This document shows positions 17,085 to 26,654 of a stretch of DNA of 64,000 nucleotides, one piece after another. This DNA comes from Dyadobacter sp. NIV53 (GTDB taxonomy: Bacteria > Bacteroidota > Bacteroidia > Cytophagales > Spirosomataceae). Each line of letters starts with the position of its first letter. Position 1 is the stretch's first letter. The translations under genes were made by a program, and so were the position numbers. The notes under the pieces are model-generated. The model had not been told where the DNA came from and ran no database searches. It worked only from the letters and a program-made list of their open reading frames with translations. The stretch is taken from contig NZ_CP081299.1 of NCBI RefSeq assembly GCF_019711195.1, positions 6,916,501-6,980,500 on the forward strand, given 5' to 3'.

Positions 17085-20000
17085 ATGCAATTCTCCCATT
17101 TACACTGCCACACCCAATTCTCTCTTCTGGATGGTGCGGCTGATATAAAGAAACTTTTCAAAAAGGCAAAAGAAGATAATATGCCTGCCGTCGCCATTAC
17201 CGACCACGGTAATATGTTCGGTGTGTTTGAATTTGTTGCTGAGGGGAATAAACAAGGTATAAAACCTATAGTGGGCTGCGAATTCTATGTGGTGGAAGAT
17301 CGTCACATCAGGCAGTTTACCAAAGAAAAAAAGGATGTCCGTCATCATCAGCTCCTGCTGGCGAAAGATGAAATAGGATACAAAAATCTGGTGAAAATGT
17401 GTTCACTGGGTTATATCGAAGGAATGTATGGAAAATACCCTCGCATTGATAAGGAGTTAATTGTAAAATACCACCAGGGACTGATTGCCACAACCTGCTG
17501 TATCGGAGCCATTATTCCGAAAACGATAATCCGCAAAGGAGAAGAAGAAGCGGAGAAAGAGTTTAAATGGTGGCTGGATCTTTTTGGGGATGATTTTTAT
17601 GTTGAATTACAGAGACATGAAATACGCGATCAGTACATTGTGAATGAGGTTCTTGTCCGTTTGGCCAAAAAATATAATGTTAAAATAATTGCATCTAATG
17701 ATTCCCATTACGTAGACCAGGAGGATTGGAATGCGCATGATATTTTGCTTTGTATTAACACTGGTGACAAACAAAGTACACCGTCTGCAAAGGATTTTGA
17801 CGATGATAAAGGTATTCCGAAAGGGTCGAGGTTTGCATTTTTTAACGACCAGTTTTATTTCAAGAATACCAGTGAAATGACGAAGTTGTTCAATGACCTG
17901 CCACAGTCTATTGATAATACAAACGAGATCGTCGACAAAATAAAAACACTTGATTTAAGGAAGGATATTATGCTGCCGAATTTCCCGATTCCTGAGGAAT
18001 TCAAAACGCATACATTATCTGAAATGTCTGGTACAAAGGAGCTTACAGCCGATGTGCTTAATCAGTGGGAATATCTGAAACACCTTACCTATGTTGGTGC
18101 CAAATTTAAATACGGAACTATAACCTCTGAAATTGAAGATCGACTTACGTTTGAGCTGGACACCATCCGGAACATGGGGTTCCCGGGATATTTCCTGATC
18201 GTTGCTGATTTTATTGATGCAGGCCGTAAGATGGGTGTATTTATTGGTCCGGGCCGCGGTTCTGCTGCTGGTTCTGTGGTGGCTTATTGTACCGGTATTA
18301 CCAATATTGATCCAATTAAATACGATTTGCTGTTTGAGCGTTTTCTGAATCCTGACCGTATTTCACTTCCTGATATTGATACGGATTTTGATGATGAAGG
18401 CCGTCAGAAAGTAATTGATTATGTGGTAAAAAAATATGGATATAACCAGGTTGCTCAAATTGTCACGTATGGTACAATGGCTGCAAAATCGGCCATTAAA
18501 GACGTTGCCAGGGTGATGGATCTGCATTTGTCGGATGCCAATATGCTCGTAAAACTGGTTCCTGACAAGCCTTCTTATAATATGACACTAAGCCGTATCT
18601 TTTCAGCGCCGCTGGAAGGTGAGGGGAGTTTAACTAAAAAAGAAGGAATAGCTCCGGACGAGCTCGAAAATGTAAAAAAATTAAGATCTATTATAGCAGG
18701 CAATGATTTGCAGGCGAGTGTTTTGCAGGAAGCGAGAAGACTGGAAGGAACAGTTAGAAATACCGGAATTCACGCTGCCGGAATTATTATTGCACCAAGT
18801 GACCTGACAGAAATTATTCCGGTTAGTACATCCAAGGAATCTGAATTTCTGATTACTCAGTATCAGGGAAAGATCATTGAAGACGCGGGTGTAATTAAAA
18901 TGGACTTTTTGGGTCTTCGAAACCTGACCATTATAAAGGAAGCACTGCGTCTGATCAAGCAAAATAAGAACATTGAAATTGTCATTGACGATATTCCACT
19001 GGATGATCCGAAGGTATTTGAATTGTTCCAACGAGGAGATACCAATGCGATTTTCCAGTTCGAGTCGGATGGGATGAAGAAGCACATGCGTGACCTGATT
19101 CCCGATCGTTTCGAGCATTTAATTGCGATGAATGCCTTGTACCGTCCGGGTCCGATTGCATATATTCCAAACTTTATACGCCGTAAAAACGGGCAGGAGG
19201 AAATTACCTATGATTTACCCGAGCTGGAAGAATACTTAGCTGATACATATGGAATTACTGTTTATCAGGAGCAGGTAATGCTTTTGTCCCAGAAACTGGG
19301 TGGATTTACCAAAGGACAAGCTGATACATTGCGTAAGGCAATGGGTAAAAAGCAGATTGAAACCCTGAACAAAATGAAAGGGTATTTCATGAAGGGCGGT
19401 GCGGAAAAAGGACTGGATACCAAAAAACTGGAAAAGATCTGGACTGACTGGGAGGCATTTGCATCTTATGCATTTAACAAATCGCATTCGACCTGTTATG
19501 CATTTGTGGCTTATCAGACCGCTTACCTGAAAGCACATTACACGGCTGAATATATGTCTGCCGTTTTGACCAGCTCACTCGGTAACATTGAAAAAATTAC
19601 ATTCTTCATGGAAGAGTGTAAAAATCAGGGACTTGTGGTTTTGGGCCCGGATGTAAATGAATCGGACAGGCAGTTTAATGCCAATCAGAAAAGTGAAATT
19701 CGTTTTGGGTTAGCTGGTGTGAAAGGCAGTGGTGACGCAGCTGTCGAGGCAATTATTGAAGAACGTAAAAACGGTGGACCGTTCAAGGATATATTTGATT
19801 TTATAACGCGTGTTAACTTACGCTCAGTTAACAAGAAAACGATAGAAAGTCTGGCATACGCAGGTGGTTTTGACTGTTTTACTGAATTCCATCGGGCCCA
19901 GTATTTTGCAACGGTTCCGGGAGAAAATGGTAATTTTATAGAACGGCTTATTCGCTATGCCAATAATTACCATGCTGAAAAATCATCAGCGCAATCGTCA

Positions 20001-20735
20001 CTATTTGGTGCATTCGGAGGTAACGAGAGTCTGATGGCACGGCCAAAAGCAGCTGATGTTATTCCATGGGGAGATTTGGAAAGACTGCGCTTTGAGCAGG
20101 ATGTGGTTGGTTTTTATATTACCGGGCATCCATTAGATACCTTCCGGATTGAACTTGAAAACTTTTGTACCTGTACCGCGGATGAAGTCATGCTGATTCA
20201 TGAAGGTGAGAAAAAACCACGGAATTTTGAAAAAGAAATCTCAATTGGAGGGATTGTAACAAGTGCCATGGAACGGACTTCGAGAAATGGAAACACGTTT
20301 ATGATCTTTAAGATCGAAGATTATAAGGGTTCCATTGAAATGCTGTTGGGTGGCGACGATTATATCCGTTTTAAGAATTATCTTCAGATTGGACAGTTTT
20401 TGCACATAAAAGGCAAAATCCAGAGTCGCTGGAAACAGGAAGACCAGTTTGAATTTAAAATACTTCATATTCAGCTGCTGACAGAAATCAGGGAAAAACT
20501 GTGTAAAAAGATCAAGATAAAACTGCCGCTTGACCATATTAATGAGCAAATGATTTTTATCATTAATGAAACCCTGAGCAATAATCCTGGTACTTGTGCT
20601 GTCAATATGACAATAATTGATCCTGAAACCAGGATCGAGGTAGAAATGATATCAAGAGGTTATCGTGTGGCTCCGTCCAATGAATTATTTCATACCCTGA
20701 ATGGAATGGAAGGAGTGAAATTTTCTTTGAATTAA
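17085..20735 (+). CDS. dnaE: DNA polymerase III alpha subunit
   Basis: A 1,216-residue replicative polymerase. The N-terminal PHP domain (about 1-280) retains HCHTQFSLLDG and DHGNMFG; the C-family polymerase core follows with the catalytic aspartates in PDIDTDFD (about 430). The fingers and thumb continue to about 830, then a helix-hairpin-helix region (GSGDAAVEAI) and an OB fold at about 1050 (IGGIVTSAMERTSRNGNTFMIFKIED). Length is normal and no intein or frameshift is present. Start choice: MQFSHLHCHTQFSLLDG aligns with the standard DnaE N-terminus. Confidence 0.97.
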   Translation: MQFSHLHCHTQFSLLDGAADIKKLFKKAKEDNMPAVAITDHGNMFGVFEFVAEGNKQGIKPIVGCEFYVVEDRHIRQFTKEKKDVRHHQLLLAKDEIGYKNLVKMCSLGYIEGMYGKYPRIDKELIVKYHQGLIATTCCIGAIIPKTIIRKGEEEAEKEFKWWLDLFGDDFYVELQRHEIRDQYIVNEVLVRLAKKYNVKIIASNDSHYVDQEDWNAHDILLCINTGDKQSTPSAKDFDDDKGIPKGSRFAFFNDQFYFKNTSEMTKLFNDLPQSIDNTNEIVDKIKTLDLRKDIMLPNFPIPEEFKTHTLSEMSGTKELTADVLNQWEYLKHLTYVGAKFKYGTITSEIEDRLTFELDTIRNMGFPGYFLIVADFIDAGRKMGVFIGPGRGSAAGSVVAYCTGITNIDPIKYDLLFERFLNPDRISLPDIDTDFDDEGRQKVIDYVVKKYGYNQVAQIVTYGTMAAKSAIKDVARVMDLHLSDANMLVKLVPDKPSYNMTLSRIFSAPLEGEGSLTKKEGIAPDELENVKKLRSIIAGNDLQASVLQEARRLEGTVRNTGIHAAGIIIAPSDLTEIIPVSTSKESEFLITQYQGKIIEDAGVIKMDFLGLRNLTIIKEALRLIKQNKNIEIVIDDIPLDDPKVFELFQRGDTNAIFQFESDGMKKHMRDLIPDRFEHLIAMNALYRPGPIAYIPNFIRRKNGQEEITYDLPELEEYLADTYGITVYQEQVMLLSQKLGGFTKGQADTLRKAMGKKQIETLNKMKGYFMKGGAEKGLDTKKLEKIWTDWEAFASYAFNKSHSTCYAFVAYQTAYLKAHYTAEYMSAVLTSSLGNIEKITFFMEECKNQGLVVLGPDVNESDRQFNANQKSEIRFGLAGVKGSGDAAVEAIIEERKNGGPFKDIFDFITRVNLRSVNKKTIESLAYAGGFDCFTEFHRAQYFATVPGENGNFIERLIRYANNYHAEKSSAQSSLFGAFGGNESLMARPKAADVIPWGDLERLRFEQDVVGFYITGHPLDTFRIELENFCTCTADEVMLIHEGEKKPRNFEKEISIGGIVTSAMERTSRNGNTFMIFKIEDYKGSIEMLLGGDDYIRFKNYLQIGQFLHIKGKIQSRWKQEDQFEFKILHIQLLTEIREKLCKKIKIKLPLDHINEQMIFIINETLSNNPGTCAVNMTIIDPETRIEVEMISRGYRVAPSNELFHTLNGMEGVKFSLN

Positions 20736-20812
20736 CAGAATTGTATTCAGGATCCATTTTTAATAACAATACGTAAAGTTTTGTTAATCAGAATGTTATT
20801 AGAATGAAATAT

Positions 20813-20820
20813 TAACTTTG
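20813..20820 (+). promoter_or_regulatory. Candidate -7 box for trxA
   Basis: TAACTTTG is an exact TAnnTTTG match in the gap between dnaE and trxA. It would leave an untranslated leader of about 120 bases before the trxA ATG. No TTTG at 19-22 bases upstream was found; the nearest is about 29 bases away. Confidence 0.4.
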
Positions 20821-20949
20821 TAGCTTAAACTTTTCACTCATAAAAATCCTGTCAAAAAGGAATTATTAATATCACTGGCACGGAACTTTTAACAGTAAAT
20901 TTTGATTAATGAAACAGATAATTAAAGATAAATCAGACAATATTTTGAC

Positions 20950-21282
20950 ATGGGAAAAGCACTTGAAATTACCGATAGCACTTTTGAAGAATTGATCCAA
21001 AGCGACAAACCAGTACTTGTAGATTTTTGGGCTGAATGGTGTGGTCCTTGTAAAATGATCGGACCAGTTGTAGAACAGTTAGCTGGCGAGTATGAAGGCA
21101 AAGCAGTAATTGGTAAAATGGATGTGGACATGAACTCAGCAATTCCTGCTAAATTCGGTATCCGTAGTATTCCAACCTTGATGATCTTCAAAAACGGACA
21201 GTTGGTTGATAAAGTGGTTGGTGTTGTTCCAAAAACAACTCTTGAAGACAAATTGAATGCGCAAATTAGCGTTGCAGTATAA
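20950..21282 (+). CDS. trxA: Thioredoxin
   Basis: A 110-residue thioredoxin with the redox motif W30-C31-G-P-C34-K, the conserved DFWAEWCGPC segment, and the cis-proline loop RSIPTLMIFKNG near residue 77. There is no signal peptide, so it acts in the cytoplasm as a disulfide reductant (ribonucleotide reductase, peroxiredoxins). It follows dnaE by 214 bases, probably has its own promoter, and is closed by a strong terminator. Confidence 0.96.
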   Translation: MGKALEITDSTFEELIQSDKPVLVDFWAEWCGPCKMIGPVVEQLAGEYEGKAVIGKMDVDMNSAIPAKFGIRSIPTLMIFKNGQLVDKVVGVVPKTTLEDKLNAQISVAV

Positions 21283-21305
21283 TTTTAACTGCTTATAATA
21301 TTTTT

Positions 21306-21332
21306 AAAAGGCTCGGAAACGAGCCTTTTTTT
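21306..21332 (+). terminator. Rho-independent terminator of trxA
   Basis: AAAAGGCTCG, a GAAA tetraloop and CGAGCCTTTT form a 10-bp perfect stem continuing into a run of seven Ts, 23 bases after the trxA stop. This is the clearest intrinsic terminator in the window. Confidence 0.92.
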
Positions 21333-21353
21333 GTGCCTGAATTTGCGATGGAT

Positions 21354-21403
21354 GCACGAATAATGTTCGAATCGTATTTGTTTTATCAAAGCTTTATTCG
21401 TGG
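21354..21403. repeat. Short inverted repeat with ATTCGTGG units
   Basis: CACGAATAA (21355-21363) and TTATTCGTG (21394-21402) are perfect 9-bp inverted copies, and the right arm is followed by a second ATTCGTGGC. This looks like another decayed intergenic palindrome; no function is visible. Confidence 0.35.
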
Positions 21404-21490
21404 ATTCGTGGCAGCAGTTTTATTTATAATTAAAAGTTGTTATTAAGATCCTAATGACTTCGTGGAATCTGTCATGGCTGTTTTAAAGAT

Positions 21491-21793
21491 TCATCTCCGG
21501 CGGTAAATCCTTTTCATAGTTTTTGCAACCTGTTCATCCAGGAAATTCTGTTTATAGAGATAATTGGGAAAATGCTCATTCCACAATTTTTCTACTGATT
21601 TCATCGTCTTGTAGAAGTTGGTAGTGTTTGGTTTGATTCCACATTTATAATTTTTGATATTTGAAGTAAAAACCGCTGCCGGATCAACTCCATATTCATT
21701 TATATGGTGTTGAGATTTGAGTGCTCGAAATACCTTTTGTTTCGTAGTAACAGGACCTGAAAGCATAAAATCCACCTGATTATTAACAACCAT
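21491..21793 (-). pseudogene. Remnant of a MacB/FtsX-type ABC transporter permease
   Basis: This 100-residue frame is not a complete protein. Its first residues (QVDFMLSGPV) resemble the 'vdF-vtG-v' strand of MacB-like periplasmic domains. The segment from FTSNIKNYKC to NFLDEQVAKTM matches the later part of the same domain, where Bacteroidota permeases carry a pattern like 'iek.w...FPdy.f.y.FLDe'. Normal members have about 780-800 residues with four transmembrane helices; all helices are missing here. The two pieces are fused closer than in an intact protein, suggesting internal deletion. No ATPase partner is adjacent. Family resemblance is by eye. Confidence 0.55.
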
Positions 21794-22046
21794 TGTGCAA
21801 ATAATCAGAAGAAAGTTTTATTGCCATTTTGAAATGCCTGGCCCCGATTTTTTTCAACCGGATACCTATTTGGACAAAATATAATTTTTCAATAAATTGA
21901 ATTGTAGTATTTTACCCTTTATTAAAATAATACGGTTGATTTTCGCTGTAAAATAATTACTTCAGCTATTTTATGACAAAAGTTCTAAGCGATCCGGTTA
22001 TTTCCCGTGAAAAAATCCGGCACTGACTAAGATCAGTTCCGCTGCA

Positions 22047-22832
22047 ATGAGGTGGTCTGGAATCGTTCTTGTTGCCACAGTCTGGATTAGTGCAGCTTTA
22101 TTTGGATTATATATTCTGGCATTTTACGCTTCCGCACTTTATGAAGGAGAAATGTCTCGCTGGAACAATGTTCTGCCAAAATTATATGAAGAAGATTCCA
22201 CCGCGGCTACCAGTGGTATAGGCCTTCACTTTGCAACGGGCGGTATTATTCTCTTATTAGGAAGTATTCAGTTGCTTGATTCTGTCAGGGTTCGTTACCC
22301 CGCTGTGCATCGCTGGATTGGACGTATTTACATTATTTCATCAATTTTTGCGGCCGTTGGCGGATTGTTGTTCATTATACTAAAAGGAACAATTGGCGGC
22401 CTGGTGATGGATATTGGATTTTCACTTTACGGAATTCTGATGTTCATCGCTGCAATTGAAACTTACCGGCATGCGGTTGCCGGGAGGCTTGATAAACACA
22501 GAGCCTGGGCATTACGTTTATTTGCACTTGCTATCGGTTCTTGGCTATACCGCATGGATTACGGGTTCTGGATTCTTCTGATGGATGGACTTGGGCATGA
22601 GCGCCATTTTACCGGACCGTTCGATTACCTAATGGCTTTTTTCTTCTATATTCCTAATTTACTGGTGGCCGAAATATTTATCAGCGTCAGGCAATATAAA
22701 ACTAACCCGTTTCTGAGATTATCTGCTTCCTTTGTCCTCTTACTGGCAACCGGATTTCTGTTATTAGGCACCTATTATTTTACATTATATTACTGGGGCC
22801 CCGCCATTGTGAATTGGTTAACAGGAAAATGA
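22047..22832 (+). CDS. DUF2306 integral membrane protein
   Basis: A 261-residue membrane protein with about seven hydrophobic segments. The DUF2306 pattern is present: a His after the second segment (GIGLHFATGGIILLLGSIQL), RYPAVHRWIGRIYI, then DKHRAWALRLFALAIGSWLYR. The regularly placed His and Arg residues suggest a haem-binding or cytochrome-b561-like membrane bundle, but that is inference. It is followed 34 bases later by the DUF1593 gene on the same strand. Confidence 0.88.
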   Translation: MRWSGIVLVATVWISAALFGLYILAFYASALYEGEMSRWNNVLPKLYEEDSTAATSGIGLHFATGGIILLLGSIQLLDSVRVRYPAVHRWIGRIYIISSIFAAVGGLLFIILKGTIGGLVMDIGFSLYGILMFIAAIETYRHAVAGRLDKHRAWALRLFALAIGSWLYRMDYGFWILLMDGLGHERHFTGPFDYLMAFFFYIPNLLVAEIFISVRQYKTNPFLRLSASFVLLLATGFLLLGTYYFTLYYWGPAIVNWLTGK

Positions 22833-22866
22833 TCTTAATTATTGTTTACTATTTTGGTTCATTATC

Positions 22867-24372
22867 ATGAAAAAATGTGTCTTATGTATTCTTACTTTTT
22901 TATGTTTTCTAATTCCTGAATCAGGAAATGGCCAAAATAATTCAGCCAAAAAGCGGACCATTGTAACAACCGATGGCGAGGTGGATGATGTTGATACGTT
23001 CATCCGGCTTTTGCTCTACGCCAATGAATTCAATATTGAAGGATTGATTTACAGCAGTTCGCAATGGCATTATAAAGGAGATGGAAAAGGAACTCTTTTT
23101 ACTTCCGAAATGGAAAACACTGCCAAACGATATGGTAAGAGAGCGGATCTGCGTTGGCCTGGTACCACCTGGATGCAGGAATATATCAATAAATATGCGC
23201 TGGTTTACAACAACCTTACCATTCATGCCAAAGGATATCCGATTCCTGAATATCTGCAAAGCATTGTCAAAGTAGGGAATATCGATTTTGAAGGAGAAAT
23301 GGCTAAAAATACGGATGGATCTGATTTTATAAAAAAGATACTCCTGGACAATAACCCTGAACCCGTGTATTTACAGATTTGGGGTGGAACAAACACTGTT
23401 GCCCGTGCACTGAAATCAATTGAAGAGGAATATAAACCAACCAAAGACTGGGAATCGGTTTATAAAAAAGTATCTCAAAAAGCAATCATTTATGCTGTTC
23501 TGGATCAGGATGCAACGTATCAAAAGTATATTGCCAAAAACTGGAAAGAGATCCGTGTACTTTATAACTCCGACCAGTTCTGGAGCTTTGCCTATCCCTG
23601 GCCAAAAGTAGTTCCTACTGAATTACAGCCCTATTTGCGTGGAGACTGGTTTGCAAAAAATATAAGGTTTAATCATGGTGCTTTATTGGATGGATACTAC
23701 TTATGGGGTGACGGCCGTCAGATCGAGGGTGACCCCGAACATACACATGGAAACATGGAAGAGGCGAAAAAGTACGGTTTTACGCAATACGATTTCATTT
23801 CAGAAGGGGATTCTCCTGCCTTCCTTTATCTGGTTGATGTAGGATTGAGGAGTTTGGAAAATGGTTCCTATGGAGGTTGGGGAGGCAGAATGGTTCAATC
23901 AAAGAGTAATCCTTTCCGCTGGGAGGATGGGAAACATGTGACAGATTTCAATCCTTTTACCAAAACAGATGACGCGGCATATCCACAGACCCGTTGGATT
24001 GATGTGATCCAGAACGATTTTGCTGTACGTGCTGATTGGTGTGTTAAAAGCTATAAGGATGCGAATCATCCACCTCTTGTAAAACTTAATCATCAGCAGA
24101 ACTTAACGGCAAAACCCGGCAGTATTGTGAAACTGAGTGGTGACGCAAGTGATCCGGATGGAGATAAACTACTTTACCATTGGTGGCAATATGAAGAAGT
24201 AGGAACCTGTAAAAGTAAAGTTGCAATTCAGGGAGCAACTGATAAAACTTCTCAATTTAAAATGCCGGAAAATATTTTGAAGGGCGAAACCATTCATATT
24301 ATCCTTGAAGTGAAAGACAGCCAGGCTAAAAGTTTGACGAGGTATCAAAGGGTAATTATTACTGGCCAATAA
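22867..24372 (+). CDS. DUF1593 secreted protein (nucleoside-hydrolase-like)
   Basis: A 501-residue exported protein with a signal peptide (MKKCVLCILTFLCFLIPESGNGQ). The main domain begins RTIVTTDGEVDDVDTFIRLLLYANEF, the acidic calcium-type loop of the nucleoside-hydrolase fold, and runs to about residue 350. It is followed by a beta-sandwich, PKD/Ig-like C-terminal domain (about 400-500, with LSGDASDPDGDKLLYHWWQYEE). DUF1593 proteins are common in Bacteroidota and Planctomycetes and have been annotated as cellulose-binding; the substrate is unknown. The N-terminal domain may hydrolyse a glycosidic bond, but this is inferred from fold only. Confidence 0.87.
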   Translation: MKKCVLCILTFLCFLIPESGNGQNNSAKKRTIVTTDGEVDDVDTFIRLLLYANEFNIEGLIYSSSQWHYKGDGKGTLFTSEMENTAKRYGKRADLRWPGTTWMQEYINKYALVYNNLTIHAKGYPIPEYLQSIVKVGNIDFEGEMAKNTDGSDFIKKILLDNNPEPVYLQIWGGTNTVARALKSIEEEYKPTKDWESVYKKVSQKAIIYAVLDQDATYQKYIAKNWKEIRVLYNSDQFWSFAYPWPKVVPTELQPYLRGDWFAKNIRFNHGALLDGYYLWGDGRQIEGDPEHTHGNMEEAKKYGFTQYDFISEGDSPAFLYLVDVGLRSLENGSYGGWGGRMVQSKSNPFRWEDGKHVTDFNPFTKTDDAAYPQTRWIDVIQNDFAVRADWCVKSYKDANHPPLVKLNHQQNLTAKPGSIVKLSGDASDPDGDKLLYHWWQYEEVGTCKSKVAIQGATDKTSQFKMPENILKGETIHIILEVKDSQAKSLTRYQRVIITGQ

Positions 24373-24576
24373 ATTAGAAAACTTAAAGTCATAGTCGACT
24401 TTCAACTGCTAACTTGTGATGTGGATTAAATGACACCATTAATTAAATATTCCTTTCATAGTCGGCAGAATTAAATATAAAAAGAATTATTCTTCAATGT
24501 CCGGATTTTTGAAATCTGATTGTCTTCATACCAAATTACAATGAAATAAAACAATCGATTTTTTATAAACGCATTT

Positions 24577-24987
24577 ATGGAACAATTTGAAATAAAAAAA
24601 GAGGTTCGGCTAATTTGCCAACAGGCGGAATCTTTTCCGGACGGGATTATGGATGCTTTTAGTAAATTACAGGCATCGTTACCAAATTGTGCAGACAGAA
24701 CATGGTACGGACTATCCAAGCCGGATCATGGTGATATTATTTATAAGGCAGCCGTCACAGAATTGAGTGATACGGAAGCTGAGGTTAATGGTTTTGAATC
24801 CTTCATAGTAACCAGCGGAACGTATCTTACGAAAATAGTTACGGACTGGCGTCAGGATACAGAGGTGATCGGTACCGCATTTAATGAACTCTTAAAAGAT
24901 CCTCAATTAGATCCGTCTTCGTATTGTGTAGAATGGTATTTACCGGATGACAAATTAATGTGTATGGTAAAACTTAAAACAGAATGA
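24577..24987 (+). CDS. GyrI-like small-molecule-binding protein
   Basis: A 136-residue single-domain protein resembling the GyrI/AraC-effector-binding (SOUL/BRE) fold: an N-terminal strand (EIKKEVRLICQQAESFPD), the WYGLSKPD segment, a central FESFIVTSGTYLTKIV and the closing SYCVEWYLPDDKLMCMVKLK. Stand-alone members bind hydrophobic ligands or inhibit gyrase. No DNA-binding domain is fused. It heads a series of small accessory genes read in the same direction. Confidence 0.7.
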   Translation: MEQFEIKKEVRLICQQAESFPDGIMDAFSKLQASLPNCADRTWYGLSKPDHGDIIYKAAVTELSDTEAEVNGFESFIVTSGTYLTKIVTDWRQDTEVIGTAFNELLKDPQLDPSSYCVEWYLPDDKLMCMVKLKTE

Positions 24988-25095
24988 AGGATACAAATAA
25001 TTGAAAAATACAATATATTGCCAGATTAATCTGATTGATATAAAACTGGAAACTGGTGTTTTAAAATATTTAACCTTCTAATCAAACTAAACACG

Positions 25096-25627
25096 ATGAA
25101 CATTCTTCTGAAAATACTGATCGGCATTGGTGCTCTTATTGTATTGCTCCTGATCGTTGCCATTTTTGTAAAAAATGAATATTCTGTCCAGCGGGAAATT
25201 GTGATAAACAGATCCAAACAAGAAGTTTTTGATTATATCAAATACCTTAAAAATCAGGATCAATACAACAAATGGGTGATGATGGATCCGGAAATGAAAA
25301 AGACTTTTAGGGGAACGGATGGGAAAATTGGCTTTGTGTATGCCTGGGACGGAAATGACATAGCCGGAAAAGGGGAGCAGGAAATAAAGAATATTACCAG
25401 AAGGTGAAAAACTCGACATTGAAATCCGCTTTGAAAAACCATTCGCAGGAATTGCACAAACTGAAATCAAAACCAAACCAGGAACGGGAAATCAGACACA
25501 GGTAAACTGGATTATGAACGGCAGAAGCGCATATCCAATGAATTTGATGAATTTGTTTATTGACAATGTATTAGGGAAAGATTTATCTGCAAGCCTCGAT
25601 ATGCTGAAAGCAAATCTTGAAAAGTAA
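25096..25627 (+). pseudogene. SRPBCC/polyketide-cyclase-like protein, frameshifted
   Basis: The first frame gives an N-terminal transmembrane helix (about 5-25) and the first half of an SRPBCC domain (QREIVINRSKQEVFDYIKYL, KGEQEIKNIT), then stops at 25407. The second half continues in the next frame (EGEKLDIEIRFEKPFAG, then YPMNLMNLFIDNVLGKDL, LDMLKANLEK) to 25627. Removing one C from the CC at 25397-25398 restores ...NIT-EGEKLD... and a 176-residue protein, the usual length for these membrane-anchored proteins. The gene is either genuinely inactivated by a +1 insertion or the base is an error. Confidence 0.8.
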
Positions 25628-25801
25628 TTGTTATAATTCAACTTTATTTAAAAGTATAAAAAGGTATTATTATTTTGAATGTATAAAATGTATTTAGAAA
25701 AATAATATTAATCAAAACGTTTACCGGACTGCGTCAGGGAATTATTAATGCTGATTGCACCTTGTTCTCTCCATATTTAACTTTAAACCTAATCTACTGA
25801 T

Positions 25802-26179
25802 ATGAAAATTGCTGTTATTGTTGTTCGCGTTTTGATGGGGCTACTGTTCTTGTTTGCTTCCATAGTTGTATTGTTTAATCTTATGCCACAGCCAGAAACA
25901 ACGGGTAAGGTTAAGATCTTTAATGAAGGAATTGCAGCAGCCGGCTACTTTATACCTATTCTGAAAGTGATTGAGTTGATTTGTGCAATTTCTTTGTTGT
26001 CAGGATTTTACCTCAGGCTTTTTACTATTGTTTTGTTCCCGATTACCATTCATATATTTTTGTTTCATGCATTTTTAAGTCCTGAGGGATTACCAGTTGC
26101 TATATTTCTGCTATTCGGAAATTTATTTTTGGCTTATCATTACAGGGAAAGTTATTCGTCACTCCTGGTTGCTAAGTAG
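25802..26179 (+). CDS. DoxX-like membrane protein
   Basis: A 125-residue protein with four hydrophobic segments and the DoxX-type layout: RVLMGLLFLFASIVVLFN at the start, GYFIPILKVIELICAISLL in the middle, and a late HIFLFHAF. DoxX-family proteins are small quinone-linked or redox-stress membrane proteins, with no specific substrate known. It follows the frameshifted SRPBCC gene by 174 bases. Confidence 0.82.
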   Translation: MKIAVIVVRVLMGLLFLFASIVVLFNLMPQPETTGKVKIFNEGIAAAGYFIPILKVIELICAISLLSGFYLRLFTIVLFPITIHIFLFHAFLSPEGLPVAIFLLFGNLFLAYHYRESYSSLLVAK

Positions 26180-26290
26180 CGCTTTGAGCTGGAAGAACCA
26201 GGGGTAATATTCTTCCAAGGTTCCACTCTGCTTGATTGTGCACTAGCTACCGACGGATATTGACTATTGTTAATTTAAAAATTAAATGCG

Positions 26291-26524
26291 ATGATTGAAG
26301 TTTTTAAAACCAATGTCAGAAGCAAGGACGATGCAAGCCAATTGATCGACCGGATTCACAAAACCTTTACAGATTATCGCGCTAATTTTGACCTCGAAGA
26401 TTGTGATAAAATCCTGCGTGTTAAAAGTGCAGAGGTGCAGATACAATCTTCCTTGTTAATTAAGCTTTTGAGCCAATCCGGTTTTTTTGCAGAAGTGCTG
26501 CCTGATGATGAATTTTTTATTTAA
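26291..26524 (+). CDS. Small conserved-looking hypothetical protein (ferredoxin-like fold)
   Basis: A 77-residue acidic protein not assigned to a named family. Its pattern (strand MIEVFKTNV, helix DDASQLIDRIHKTF, strand, CDKILRVKS, helix QSSLLIKLLSQSGFFAEVL) fits a beta-alpha-beta-beta-alpha-beta sandwich like heavy-metal-associated domains, but without the CxxC metal site. It is probably cytoplasmic. Function unknown. Confidence 0.6.
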   Translation: MIEVFKTNVRSKDDASQLIDRIHKTFTDYRANFDLEDCDKILRVKSAEVQIQSSLLIKLLSQSGFFAEVLPDDEFFI

Positions 26525-26654
26525 AAGGTCGTTAAACCTGGTGTTAATTGCAGTAATCTGAATGTATAATATATCGTAAAATTTGCACCTTGGCATGGTG
26601 CAGTTATGTGCCGCTTTTGAATTTAACAAGCTGCTTATTCTCAAATTTACGACC

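Noticed and set aside
17085..20735. Intein or split in dnaE
   Set aside because: The protein reads continuously with all family motifs at expected spacing; no intein block motifs were seen.
26583..26654. Upstream ATG extension of the DHFR-like gene
   Set aside because: The 24 added residues do not match the family start, whereas the internal ATG at 26655 gives the expected N-terminus.
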